Shown one piece after another: positions 22,470-30,649 of a stretch of DNA of 64,000 bases. The position numbers and the translations under genes were made by a program. The notes beneath the pieces are model-generated. The model was not told the DNA's origin. It searched no databases and was given only the letters and a program-made list of their open reading frames with translations. Source of the stretch: Alteromonas gilva (GTDB taxonomy: Bacteria; Pseudomonadota; Gammaproteobacteria; Enterobacterales; Alteromonadaceae); the NCBI RefSeq assembly GCF_028595265.1, contig NZ_JAQQXP010000001.1:1612001-1676000 (forward strand), written 5' to 3'. Within the stretch, counting starts at the first letter, position 1. Every line of letters begins with the position of its first letter.

Positions 22470-23906
22470 TTATACTGTCGGTTGAAATTGACTTACACCC
22501 AGTGCATCAGGTAACTCTGCCTGATGCCGGGCCAAAATACTTTGCGGTGATACCGCTACACGCAGGCCCATATCAGCCTCTCTGCGTATCACTTCACCAC
22601 GTAACGAATTACTGAATACATCGGTGACTTTTACGTCAACAAACTCACCAATCATGTCTGGCGTTCCCGGGAAATTTACCACACGGTTATTCTCGGTTCG
22701 GCCCTGTAATTCCATAATGTCTTTTTTCGACGGACCTTCTACTAAAATGCGCTGCTCGGTATCAATCATATTGCGGGCAATGCGCAACGCCTGTTGATTA
22801 ATGCGTTGCTGAAGCAGATACAAACGCTGCTTCTTGGTCTCTTCGCTGACATCGTCCACGGCATCTGCCGCCGGCGTTCCCGGACGCGCCGAATAAATAA
22901 AACTGAAGCTCAGATCGTAATCAATCGCCTGAATGAGATCCATGGTTGCTTCAAAGTCGGCATCGGTTTCACCCGGGAAACCAATAATAAAATCCGACGA
23001 CATACTAATGTTAGGTCTTATTTTACGTAATTTGCGGATTTTAGATTTATATTCAAGGGCGGTGTGACCACGTTTCATTAAATTCAAAATGCGATCGGAG
23101 CCACTTTGTACCGGTAAATGCAAATGATCAACCAGCTCAGGCACAGTTTCGTACACGGCAATGATGTCGTCCGTAAACTCTACCGGATGCGAGGTGGTAT
23201 AACGAATGCGGTCAATACCGTCAATGGCTGCAACCAGCTCCAGCAACTCTGCAAAGCGGCAAATACTGCCGTCGTGATGCTCGCCACGAAACGCGTTAAC
23301 GTTCTGGCCAAGCAGATTGACTTCGCGTACGCCTTGCTCGGCCAGTTGCGCGATTTCCAGCAGCACATCGTCCACCGGACGGCTGACTTCTTCGCCGCGG
23401 GTATAAGGGACTACGCAGAAACTGCAATATTTAGAGCAACCTTCCATGATCGAGACAAACGCCGTCGGCCCTTCAGCGCGAGGTTCAGGCATGCGGTCAA
23501 ACTTTTCGATCTCCGGAAAGCTGACATCCACTACCGAGGTCTCGCCGTTGTGAATCTGGTTGATCATTTCTGGCAGGCGATGCAGTGTTTGCGGGCCAAA
23601 TATCAAATCAACAAAGGGGGCTCGTTGGCGAATATGGTCGCCTTCCTGGGAGGCCACGCACCCGCCCACGCCGATAATTAAATCGGGCTTGGTTTTCTTC
23701 AGGTTTTTCCAGCGGCCGAGTTGGTGAAATACTTTTTCCTGTGCTTTTTCGCGAATAGAACAGGTGTTGAGCAAAATAACATCGGCTTGCTCAGCTTCTT
23801 CAGCCAGAGAGTACCCATGGGTCGAATCGAGTAGATCGGCCATTTTTTCCGAATCATACTCGTTCATCTGGCAACCCCAGGTTTTGATGTACAGCTTTTT
23901 ACTCAT
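22470..23906 (-). CDS. miaB: tRNA-2-methylthio-N6-dimethylallyladenosine synthase MiaB
   Basis: 478-residue radical-SAM methylthiotransferase that adds the ms2 group at A37 of tRNAs reading UNN codons. The N-terminal UPF0004 domain starts KTWGCQMNEYDSEKM (first cluster Cys), with LLNTCSIREKA and GVGGCVASQEG providing the other two. The radical-SAM motif is CSKYCSFCVVPYTRG, followed by a C-terminal TRAM domain. Length equals the family norm (about 474 aa). First gene of the miaB-to-lnt operon; divergent from ubiF as in E. coli. Confidence 0.97.
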   Translation of the reverse strand: MSKKLYIKTWGCQMNEYDSEKMADLLDSTHGYSLAEEAEQADVILLNTCSIREKAQEKVFHQLGRWKNLKKTKPDLIIGVGGCVASQEGDHIRQRAPFVDLIFGPQTLHRLPEMINQIHNGETSVVDVSFPEIEKFDRMPEPRAEGPTAFVSIMEGCSKYCSFCVVPYTRGEEVSRPVDDVLLEIAQLAEQGVREVNLLGQNVNAFRGEHHDGSICRFAELLELVAAIDGIDRIRYTTSHPVEFTDDIIAVYETVPELVDHLHLPVQSGSDRILNLMKRGHTALEYKSKIRKLRKIRPNISMSSDFIIGFPGETDADFEATMDLIQAIDYDLSFSFIYSARPGTPAADAVDDVSEETKKQRLYLLQQRINQQALRIARNMIDTEQRILVEGPSKKDIMELQGRTENNRVVNFPGTPDMIGEFVDVKVTDVFSNSLRGEVIRREADMGLRVAVSPQSILARHQAELPDALGVSQFQPTV

Positions 23907-24307
23907 AACAAATCAATCATCACGTGTTGGGCGGGCGCGGCGCGGATAATTACAACAGGTAATTACAATAAACCCGCAAGAATATGGCATATGGCCATTC
24001 AGGGCGCCCAGCGGTTCTGGTCAAAATAGCCGCGTATTTTAACTGTTATACGCCGTGATCGCCAGCCTTGTAGGGCGGTAGTCGTGGCTTTTTACTGATT
24101 TTTCGGTGTGGGGGTGGCGCGGGGTGAATATTGACCTGCGGGCAGCCGCTTAACGCGGGTATCTTGTGCCAGCGCCAGGGCGTGTTGTATTCGCGCGCCC
24201 TGGCAACTAATCGTAACAGCGTATAGCACTGTGCTGATTGGTTTACACACACGTTGCTATACGTGTGAGTTCGGGCATAATTGGTGGCAAGTTAAAAGGG
24301 AAAACAG
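23907..24307. promoter_or_regulatory. miaB/ubiF divergent intergenic region with two inverted repeats
   Basis: About 400 bp without a gene. It holds a hairpin GCCAGGGCG (24174-24182) / CGCCCTGGC (24196-24204), and nearer ubiF the dyad CACACGT (24248-24254), 6-nt spacer, ACGTGTG (24261-24267). A CATAAT at about 24276-24281 could be the ubiF -10, in which case the dyad overlaps its -35 region. Function unknown. Confidence 0.4.
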
Positions 24308-25483
24308 ATGTTTGATTTTTGTATCAACGGTGCCGGTATGGTTGGCGCTACTGTGGCACTGGGGCTGGCGCAGCAAGGCTACCGGGTAGCTTTAATTGAG
24401 CACCAGCCTCCGCAGCCCTTTGCGCCATCGCAGCCGCCGGATTTACGCCTGTCAGCCATTAGTTTGGCGTCGGTAGATTTACTCAGGGCCCTGGGGGCGT
24501 GGTCGCATATCGAGGCCATGCGCGTGCGCTCTTACAACGAGCTGTCCGTATGGGAGCGGCCTGACTGTCGCACCGATTTTACCGCAGCTGCAGCCGGATA
24601 CGAACGCCTCGGCTATTTTGTTGAGAATCGCCTTATCCAGTTAGGTTGCCACGAAACCCTTAAAGCCTGTGATAATGTTAGCTGGTTTACACCGGCGAAA
24701 ATCAAACATATCACCCGTCCGCAGCCGCAACATACAGCGGTCACCATTACCCTGGCAGACGACACAACACTGGATGCCAGTTGGGTAATTGGTGCTGATG
24801 GCGCTGACTCACAGGTTCGTGAGTTGGCCCAAATCGGTATTTCAGGCTGGCAGTACAGCCAGCAGGCAATGGGCATTGTGGTTGAATTTGACCACCCCGT
24901 CAGCGACGCTACCTGGCAGCAGTTTACACCTGCTGGCCCGCAAGCGTTGTTGCCGATGTATGGCAACTATGCCGCGTTAATATGGTATGAAACGCCGCAA
25001 ACACTGGCGCACTTGAGTAAATTAACACCGGATCAGTTAAAGCAGGCAATCAAGCAGGATTTTGTGCCGCTTGAAAATGATTTTAATGTGCTTAGTCAGG
25101 CGACTTTTCCGTTGGCACGCCGCCACGCTAATGCGTATGTTGTGCCCGGCGTAATACTGATTGGCGACGCTGCACACACCATTAACCCGCTGGCCGGGCA
25201 GGGGGTGAATTTAGGGTTTAAAGATGTTGCCTGTTTACTGGCGCAAACCGCAGCAACAACCTCGGTGAGCGATGCTGATTTTATGCAGCAGCTTAAAACG
25301 CACTACGAAAGACCGCGTCGGCGCGATAACGCGCTAATGATGACTGCTATGGACGGTTTTTATACGGCCTTTAGCAATCACAACACGGCGCTGAAATGGA
25401 TGCGTAATGGCGTACTCAAGCTGGCCCAGCACACAGGGCCGGTTAAGCATCAGGTACTTAAATATGCAATGGGGTTAGCGTAA
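24308..25483 (+). CDS. ubiF: Ubiquinone biosynthesis FAD hydroxylase (UbiF type)
   Basis: 391 residues of the UbiH/COQ6 flavin monooxygenase family: dinucleotide-binding INGAGMVGATVALGLA at the start, the GADGADSQVRE motif in the middle and GDAAHTINPLAGQGVNLGF near residue 285. Position divergent to miaB matches E. coli ubiF, which hydroxylates C6 of 2-octaprenyl-3-methyl-6-methoxybenzoquinol; other paralogues (ubiH, ubiI) catalyse neighbouring steps, so the assignment to UbiF rests mainly on gene order. The downstream small gene begins within its stop codon. Confidence 0.85.
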   Translation: MFDFCINGAGMVGATVALGLAQQGYRVALIEHQPPQPFAPSQPPDLRLSAISLASVDLLRALGAWSHIEAMRVRSYNELSVWERPDCRTDFTAAAAGYERLGYFVENRLIQLGCHETLKACDNVSWFTPAKIKHITRPQPQHTAVTITLADDTTLDASWVIGADGADSQVRELAQIGISGWQYSQQAMGIVVEFDHPVSDATWQQFTPAGPQALLPMYGNYAALIWYETPQTLAHLSKLTPDQLKQAIKQDFVPLENDFNVLSQATFPLARRHANAYVVPGVILIGDAAHTINPLAGQGVNLGFKDVACLLAQTAATTSVSDADFMQQLKTHYERPRRRDNALMMTAMDGFYTAFSNHNTALKWMRNGVLKLAQHTGPVKHQVLKYAMGLA

Positions 25484-25659
25484 TGACAATTCTGATTATT
25501 ATTGGTGTGTTATTTTTAGCACTGGTTATTGTGGTGCCACTGCTGGAAAAGTCCAACTGGAGAATGAGCGGTAAAGACATGAGTAAGCTGTCACGCTGGT
25601 TTTGGCCTTTACTGATGATACTGCTGGTGGCACAACTGATAAAAATGATGATGAGCTAG
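25483..25659 (+). CDS. 58-residue membrane protein coupled to ubiF
   Basis: ATG at 25483 overlaps the ubiF TAA stop (TAATG), so translation is coupled. Two hydrophobic helices (ILIIIGVLFLALVIVVPLL and WFWPLLMILLVAQLIKMMM) are joined by a short basic loop (KSNWRMSGKDMSKLSR). No family recognised. The coupling and clear two-helix pattern make it likely real; a link to ubiquinone synthesis would be speculation. Confidence 0.6.
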   Translation: MTILIIIGVLFLALVIVVPLLEKSNWRMSGKDMSKLSRWFWPLLMILLVAQLIKMMMS

Positions 25660-25793
25660 GCGCTTTATCGCGGCAGCCGACGTTGATTAACGGGGCTGCC
25701 AAATCTTATTCACGGGGACGTACTAACGCTGACAGGTCACCCCCAAAAACGCTCTCAAAAATCACTCACGAAAAAGCGCAAGGCCCTTTCCTG

Positions 25794-26366
25794 CTATTGC
25801 CTCTGCAGATCGTTAAATACCTTATCGAGTATCCATGCAAGAGTGCTTGCGTCATCGGTGGCGGTGGCTAAAGTCCGCAGCGCTATAAACTGGCCCTGCA
25901 GCCACAGGGCGGCCTGCTCAGGTGTCATTTCAGCGGAAAGTTCACCCCGCTGTTGTGCGGCCAACACGACTGCTTCAAAACCGCTGCGCAAGCTATTAAG
26001 CGCATCTCTGAGCGAAGTTTGAATACCTGCTGGCAACTCCAGCCAGTCAGCCTGTGTTTTAACGATCAGGCATTGGCGCATATAGGTTTCGGCCTCTGAT
26101 TTCAGCAGCGGTGAGCGCATAAAGGTTTTCAGTGCACGCAGCGGGTTATCGGCCTGGCTGCATGCCTGTAAGGTATCGACAATACTCTGGGTGTAGGCAG
26201 TCAGTGCGGCCAGGTATAAGCCTTCTTTATTGCCGAAGGTGGCATAAATGCTGCCCGGGCGTTTATCTAACGCGGCCTGAATATCACGCATACCGGTGCC
26301 CACATAACCTTTTTGCCAAAACACCGTCATGGCGCGTTCGACACTTTCCTGGCGTGAATAACTCAT
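25794..26366 (-). CDS. TetR/AcrR family transcriptional regulator
   Basis: 190 residues. The N-terminal helix-turn-helix reads SVERAMTVFWQKGYVGTGMRDIQAALDKRPGSIYATFGNKEGLYLAAL, typical of TetR; the C-terminal ligand domain resembles the TetR_C group of reductive-stress/xenobiotic repressors (QTSLRDALNSLRSGFEAVVLAAQQRGELSAEM). Divergent from the carboxymuconolactone decarboxylase-like gene, with two operator-like palindromes between them, so it probably represses that gene and itself. Confidence 0.92.
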   Translation of the reverse strand: MSYSRQESVERAMTVFWQKGYVGTGMRDIQAALDKRPGSIYATFGNKEGLYLAALTAYTQSIVDTLQACSQADNPLRALKTFMRSPLLKSEAETYMRQCLIVKTQADWLELPAGIQTSLRDALNSLRSGFEAVVLAAQQRGELSAEMTPEQAALWLQGQFIALRTLATATDDASTLAWILDKVFNDLQRQ

Positions 26367-26425
26367 TGCATTACCTTTTATCTTTGGTGTGTGTATCTTA
26401 CTGCTTATAACTTATACCGCAATAA

Positions 26426-26463
26426 TTGAACGAGTGTTCAATCATTGCTTGAACGATCGTTCA
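26426..26463. promoter_or_regulatory. Paired TetR-type operators
   Basis: TTGAAC-N4-GTTCAA (26426-26441) and the perfect 14-bp palindrome TGAACGATCGTTCA (26450-26463) share the half-site TGAACGA. They lie between the divergent tetR-like and AhpD-like genes, the usual position for autoregulated TetR operators. Confidence 0.72.
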
Positions 26464-26517
26464 GTCAAGCGCTATTGTACGCACTCCATAAAACAACTTA
26501 AAGCGTAAATGTAACCT

Positions 26518-27069
26518 ATGACTGATTTAACTATTCATACCATCGACTCCGCCCCACAGGAAGCTAAATCCATGCTTCAAGACTCCGTCGCCAGCTTTGG
26601 GATGTTGCCAAACTTACACGGCGTTATGGCAGAAGCGCCGGGCGTACTCGATAGCTACAAGTATCTGCACGACAAAGCATTAAAAACGTCTTTTAGTAAA
26701 GAAGAGCTCACCGTAGTGTGGCAAACCGCCAATGTTGAACATGGTTGTCATTACTGCGTGCCGGCGCATACCGGTATTGCCAAAAGCATGAAGATTGACG
26801 ACAGTATTATTGATGCTCTGCGTAACGAAACGCCCTTGCCAGAAAAGCTGGAAGTGCTGCGTGAAACCACCAAAGCAATCATTATTGAACGGGGTCATCC
26901 CAGCGATGCGCAACTGACACAATTTTTTGACGCCGGGTTCACCCAAGCACATCTCCTGGAAATTATCCTTATTCTGGCTCAGAAGGTGATGAGTAACTAC
27001 ATTAATCACCTTGCTGATACACCGGTAGATGACGCCTTTAGCGCATTTGCGTGGCAGCCCAATAAATAG
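26518..27069 (+). CDS. Carboxymuconolactone decarboxylase / AhpD-like protein
   Basis: 183 residues of the AhpD-like alkylhydroperoxidase fold. The key motif EHGCHYCVPAHTG carries the CxxC pair and the later His, as in AhpD-type peroxidase-related proteins. Upstream sequence SMLQDSVASFGMLPNLHGVMAEAPGVLDSY is typical of the family. The regulator is divergent. The role is likely in peroxide or electrophile handling; the substrate is unknown. A perfect-stem terminator follows. Confidence 0.88.
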   Translation: MTDLTIHTIDSAPQEAKSMLQDSVASFGMLPNLHGVMAEAPGVLDSYKYLHDKALKTSFSKEELTVVWQTANVEHGCHYCVPAHTGIAKSMKIDDSIIDALRNETPLPEKLEVLRETTKAIIIERGHPSDAQLTQFFDAGFTQAHLLEIILILAQKVMSNYINHLADTPVDDAFSAFAWQPNK

Positions 27070-27112
27070 TATCAAGGCATCTACTGGTAAGGTTAAAGTG
27101 ACACACAAGAAA

Positions 27113-27142
27113 AACGGGCTGATGGTTAACCATCAGCCCGTT
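27113..27142. terminator. Bidirectional terminator between AhpD-like and symporter genes
   Basis: Perfect 13-bp stem AACGGGCTGATGG (27113-27125) / CCATCAGCCCGTT (27130-27142), loop TTAA, with an A-run before. It serves both convergent genes. Confidence 0.9.
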
Positions 27143-27170
27143 GATTATTTCTGCTATTGCCGGTTGCTAC

Positions 27171-28574
27171 TTACCAAATGCCGTCTTCGGTTTTACCCTG
27201 AATTTCACAATCACCGGTTTTGTATTCCGGCGCCTCGCCACGCTCACGCTTACTAAAGTAATCTTTACTGATGCTGACAATGGTAGGGGTCATCCACATA
27301 ATGGCGATAATGTTAATGACAGTCATTAAGCCCAGCGCCATATCGGCGGCTGCCCATACTTCTGGCATGGCGGCTCTTGAGCCCCAGTAAATCATTGCCA
27401 GATAGCCGCAGGTATAGGCAATACGTCCGGCCTTGTTGTCGAGCTTGAACATATGCAGATTACTTTCGCCATAAGCATAATTGGCAACCACAGAGGTAAA
27501 TGAGAAAAAGCAAATTGCAGCGGCTACAAAGTCGGCGCCGCCAGCACCAATGTGTGATTCCATCGCTGACTGCGTCAGGCGGATGCCTTCCATTTGTTCG
27601 CCACTGGCGCCACCGGCGAGTAAAATAATAAAGGCGGTAGCCGTACACAACACCATGGTATCTAAAAATACCCCGAGCATTTGCAAATAGCCCTGAGACA
27701 CCGGGTGATTCGGATTCGGGGCCGCGCTGGCGGCCGCATGAGGAACACTGCCCGAGCCCGCCTCGTTAGAATACAAGCCACGTTGAATACCGTTTTTAAC
27801 AGCCGCGCCCATGGCGCCGGCACCGGCTTCCTGTAAACCAAACGCAGACTGAATAATATTGAGTAACATGGCGGGTAATTCGGTAATGTTCAGGGCACAA
27901 ATAAGCAGGGCGGCCAGTACATAACTAATACCCATAAAAGGAACAACCCACTCGGCAAAACGGGCAATGCCGCGCAGGCCACCAACCACGATCAGTGCCG
28001 CGAGTAAGATAATCGCAATCCCTGAGTATGTAGTTGAAATACCATAGGCGGCATTTAACGCATCGGTAATGGTATTGGCCTGAACTGCCGAGAAGATAAA
28101 GCCATAGCCTAAAAATAAACACAACGAAAAGGCTACTGCCAACCAGGTTTTGTTAAGACCTTGTTTGATGTAGTAGGCGGGGCCACCGCGGAATTCGCCG
28201 TTCTCATCTTTTATTTTATACAGTTGGCCAAGTACGCTTTCAGCAAAACCGGTGGCCATGCCCAGTAAGGCGATCACCCACATCCAGAAAATGCTGCCGG
28301 CACCGCCGAGTGAAATGGCTACGGCGACACCTGCAAGGTTACCGGTACCGACCCGTGCAGATAAACTGGTACATAAAGCCTGAAAGGAGCTTATGCCTTC
28401 TTTTGTGCTGTTGGTACTATTTTTAAGCAGACTAAACATATGACCAAAGTGGCGCAGTTGAACGCCGCCCAGTCGAATCGAAAACCATATGCCGCAGATA
28501 AGCAGCATGTAAATCAGCACCTGGCCGTCACCCCAGAGAATATTGTTGATAAATGCAACGATGTCGGTAAGCAC
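27171..28574 (-). CDS. Sodium:alanine symporter (AGCS family)
   Basis: 467 residues, about 11 membrane helices. Family signatures: SSFQALCTSLSARVGTGNLAGVAVAISLGGAGSIFWMW and GGLRGIARFAEWVVPFM, plus YSNEAGSGSVPHAAA. AGCS proteins import alanine or glycine with Na+. The C-terminus is short and charged (KTGDCEIQGKTEDGIW). Single gene, convergent with the AhpD-like gene. Confidence 0.94.
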   Translation of the reverse strand: MLTDIVAFINNILWGDGQVLIYMLLICGIWFSIRLGGVQLRHFGHMFSLLKNSTNSTKEGISSFQALCTSLSARVGTGNLAGVAVAISLGGAGSIFWMWVIALLGMATGFAESVLGQLYKIKDENGEFRGGPAYYIKQGLNKTWLAVAFSLCLFLGYGFIFSAVQANTITDALNAAYGISTTYSGIAIILLAALIVVGGLRGIARFAEWVVPFMGISYVLAALLICALNITELPAMLLNIIQSAFGLQEAGAGAMGAAVKNGIQRGLYSNEAGSGSVPHAAASAAPNPNHPVSQGYLQMLGVFLDTMVLCTATAFIILLAGGASGEQMEGIRLTQSAMESHIGAGGADFVAAAICFFSFTSVVANYAYGESNLHMFKLDNKAGRIAYTCGYLAMIYWGSRAAMPEVWAAADMALGLMTVINIIAIMWMTPTIVSISKDYFSKRERGEAPEYKTGDCEIQGKTEDGIW

Positions 28575-28720
28575 TAAAATAGCCCCGTAATATTATATTT
28601 TTATAGTGTAACTTTAGTGTGCCGAGAATGAGCGAAACTGTAAAGTAAAACAGCCACGCTTAGTCAGGGAAGGATTGATAAAATTATGAATAACAGCGTG
28701 TTAGCAATAAAAATTAAAAA

Positions 28721-28737
28721 GCAGCCGAGGTGGCTGC
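28721..28737 (-). terminator. Terminator downstream of the lysine-rich small ORF
   Basis: GCAGCC (28721-28726) and GGCTGC (28732-28737) with loop GAGGT; on the minus strand followed by TTTTTAATTTTT. It lies 26 nt after the stop of the small minus-strand ORF, supporting transcription there. Confidence 0.75.
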
Positions 28738-28762
28738 CTAAGGTAAACTAATAAAATAAGCC

Positions 28763-28873
28763 TTACCGGGCTTTTTTTAACTTTTTCCTGAGTTTCTTTA
28801 GCTTTTCCTGGTGTTTTGAGATTTTCGCTTTTCGGGCTTTAATCTTTTTCTTTATTGACTTTACGCTGGCCAC
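28763..28873 (-). CDS. 36-residue lysine/arginine-rich small protein
   Basis: GTG start at 28873 with an AGGGGA ribosome-binding site 7 nt upstream. The predicted peptide is strongly basic, with KKKIKARKAKISKHQEKLKK as its core and KKLRKKLKKAR as its tail, and is predicted to be a single amphipathic helix or coiled coil. A terminator follows shortly after the stop. No homology recognised. The basic composition suggests nucleic-acid or ribosome binding, by inference only. Could also be chance, but the site, stop and terminator agree. Confidence 0.5.
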   Translation of the reverse strand: MASVKSIKKKIKARKAKISKHQEKLKKLRKKLKKAR

Positions 28874-28953
28874 AATAGTATCCCCTTGTTTTTGCCTGGC
28901 GATAACTCAGGGCAAGGATTGCACTCAGTGTACCGACAGGATAAAGCCGTCAT

Positions 28954-29847
28954 TTAGCGGCGGTACTGGTTAAGAAACTGCCATATTATTTCGGTCATAG
29001 GCAGGGGGTCGGTTTTACCGAGGCCGAAACCTGCCATCTGTGCTGCGCGTGGGCTGCCTGGCCAGGTATGCCCGGCGTCTTGCGAGCGGTAAAAGATGAC
29101 TTGTGTATGATTGTCACACTGGCTGTAGGTCATTCGCGCTATGCCGGGGCTGACTTCTTCCTCATTCTGTTGATGGCATTGATTGTGAGACACCCACCCA
29201 TTTAATGCTTGTTGTACCCCCATGTGCCAGTAACGCGGCGAGTGCGGTTGGTGCTGGTAATGATTAACCGGATCCTTGATGCCATGGTAAGTCAGCACGG
29301 GCAAGGTAGCCGTAGGCAGACAATCGTCAGCAAAACGTATTCCGCCAATGGGCGCGATAGCGGCAAAGGTGCTGGTTAGGTCGCAACCCAGGCGGCTGGT
29401 CATTCGTGCACCGCCGGAAAAGCCCGTCGCGTAAATACGGCTGGCGTCTATGGGCAAAGTGGCGCTAAGGTGCGTAATGAGCGCCCGAATAAAGGCCACA
29501 TCGTTATAGGGGCTTTTTTTCTTTTCTACGTTCCAGGTTCGGGGGCCGTCTGATTCGTAAGAAAACTCAGCACGCGGAGCTACAACGATGAAACCCTCTT
29601 TGGCGGCCAGTTGCTCAAACTCATTGAGCGCCGATATATCAGCGGGATCAGAACCAGTGCCATGAAAATTAAACAACAAAGGCAGTGGTGTTGATTTATC
29701 GGTACCGGCTGGCACAAACAAACGCCAGCTGCGTTGCTGACCCGCAAATTGCCCTGTTTGGTCAATGGCGGCGGCGTGGACGGTTGCCGGAACTAAACAC
29801 AGTAACAACAGGGTAAATAACGCGGTAAGTCGGTTGTTCATAATCAT
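28954..29847 (-). CDS. Exported PHB-depolymerase-like esterase
   Basis: 297 residues from the internal ATG at 29847 (302 from 29862; the exact start is uncertain). A signal peptide (NNRLTALFTLLLLCLVPATVHA) leads to an alpha/beta hydrolase of the LpqC/PHB-depolymerase esterase family: LPLLFNFHGTGSDP, the nucleophile elbow YATGFSGGARMTS and the catalytic His in SQDAGHTWPGS. The family includes feruloyl/acetylxylan esterases and polyester depolymerases, so the natural substrate is open. Confidence 0.82.
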   Translation of the reverse strand: MIMNNRLTALFTLLLLCLVPATVHAAAIDQTGQFAGQQRSWRLFVPAGTDKSTPLPLLFNFHGTGSDPADISALNEFEQLAAKEGFIVVAPRAEFSYESDGPRTWNVEKKKSPYNDVAFIRALITHLSATLPIDASRIYATGFSGGARMTSRLGCDLTSTFAAIAPIGGIRFADDCLPTATLPVLTYHGIKDPVNHYQHQPHSPRYWHMGVQQALNGWVSHNQCHQQNEEEVSPGIARMTYSQCDNHTQVIFYRSQDAGHTWPGSPRAAQMAGFGLGKTDPLPMTEIIWQFLNQYRR

Positions 29848-29974
29848 GCTGCAGTAAGGCAATAGAATTAAGGCACACTAACCCATTAAACATGAAAATG
29901 TCTGGCTTTGCAGTGAAAACCCGTATTTTGACGCACAAAACAAAAACGCCAGTCAAAGACTGGCGTTTTGTATA

Positions 29975-30050
29975 TGGCTGGGGTAGCAGGACTCGAACCT
30001 ACGGATGGCGGGATCAAAACCCGCTGCCTTACCAACTTGGCTATACCCCA
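29975..30050 (-). tRNA. tRNA-Gln(TTG), copy 1
   Basis: 76-nt minus-strand tRNA with acceptor TGGGGTA/TACCCCA, anticodon loop TTTTGAT (TTG) and encoded CCA. Last of a Met-Leu-Gln-Gln operon; identical in sequence to the copies at 30094 and 36857. Confidence 0.96.
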
Positions 30051-30093
30051 ATTTGGGACACTAACTGACGGCAATCAGCTAATGGTAGAAAAA

Positions 30094-30169
30094 TGGCTGG
30101 GGTAGCAGGACTCGAACCTACGGATGGCGGGATCAAAACCCGCTGCCTTACCAACTTGGCTATACCCCA
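30094..30169 (-). tRNA. tRNA-Gln(TTG), copy 2
   Basis: 76 nt, same sequence as the preceding copy; anticodon TTG, CCA encoded. Third gene of the tRNA operon. Confidence 0.96.
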
Positions 30170-30173
30170 ACGA

Positions 30174-30258
30174 TGGTGCGGAAGGAGAGACTTGAACTCT
30201 CACGCCGTGAAGCACTGGAACCTAAATCCAGCGTGTCTACCAATTCCACCACTTCCGC
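30174..30258 (-). tRNA. tRNA-Leu(TAG)
   Basis: 85-nt class II tRNA with acceptor GCGGAAG/CTTCCGC, a long variable arm, anticodon loop TTTAGGT (TAG) and encoded CCA. It is only 4 nt from the neighbouring tRNA-Gln gene. Confidence 0.96.
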
Positions 30259-30306
30259 GCAGTGTCTCGCACATTAAAAAACCCATTTAATGGGTTTGCG
30301 AGAGAT

Positions 30307-30383
30307 TGGTGGCTACGGCGAGATTCGAACTTGCGACCCCATCATTATGAGTGATGTGCTCTAACCAACTGAGCTACGTAGCC
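30307..30383 (-). tRNA. tRNA-Met(CAT), elongator type
   Basis: 77 nt with acceptor GGCTACG/CGTAGCC, anticodon loop CTCATAA (CAT) and CCA encoded. The matched first base pair (G1-C72) indicates elongator rather than initiator tRNA. First gene of the operon. Confidence 0.95.
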
Positions 30384-30419
30384 TCCGATTTTTCTCTTCC
30401 CAGTTGGGAAGTGGCGCGT

Positions 30420-30448
30420 ATTATGCGTATATGTAATGGGGTCGTCAA
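30420..30448 (-). promoter_or_regulatory. Promoter of the Met-Leu-Gln-Gln tRNA operon
   Basis: Minus strand TTGACG (30448-30443), 17-nt spacer, CATAAT (30425-30420), followed by ACGCGCC, a GC-rich discriminator typical of stable-RNA promoters. Confidence 0.8.
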
Positions 30449-30601
30449 CCCCTTTTTTGACACATTTGTTTAACTGCTTATTATCTGTGCGCCAATGGCG
30501 TATTTTCAGCCAAATCTTGCTGCAAATAAGCAAATATTGCCTGAACTTACCTGTACAGTGGGCTTTATACTGACGCTTTGTGGTGGATTTTTAAGCATAA
30601 A

Positions 30602-30624
30602 AAAGCCCTCAGTCAGAGGGCTTT
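30602..30624 (-). terminator. Terminator of the rplY-pth-ychF operon
   Basis: AAAGCCCTC (30602-30610), loop AGTCA, GAGGGCTTT (30616-30624). On the minus strand it ends in a T-run, 26 nt after the ychF stop. Confidence 0.9.
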
Positions 30625-30649
30625 CAGGCTGTTTTGCGATACAAAAAAT

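Noticed and set aside
23118..23681. 187-codon plus-strand frame opposite miaB
   Set aside because: Antisense of highly conserved MiaB motifs; no ribosome-binding site or family.
24046..24252. Minus-strand 68-codon frame upstream of ubiF
   Set aside because: Cys/His/Pro-rich with no ribosome-binding site; it crosses the inverted repeats, so it is better seen as regulatory DNA.
29886..30533. Short open frames across the tRNA operon
   Set aside because: They read through tRNA genes and have no coding features.
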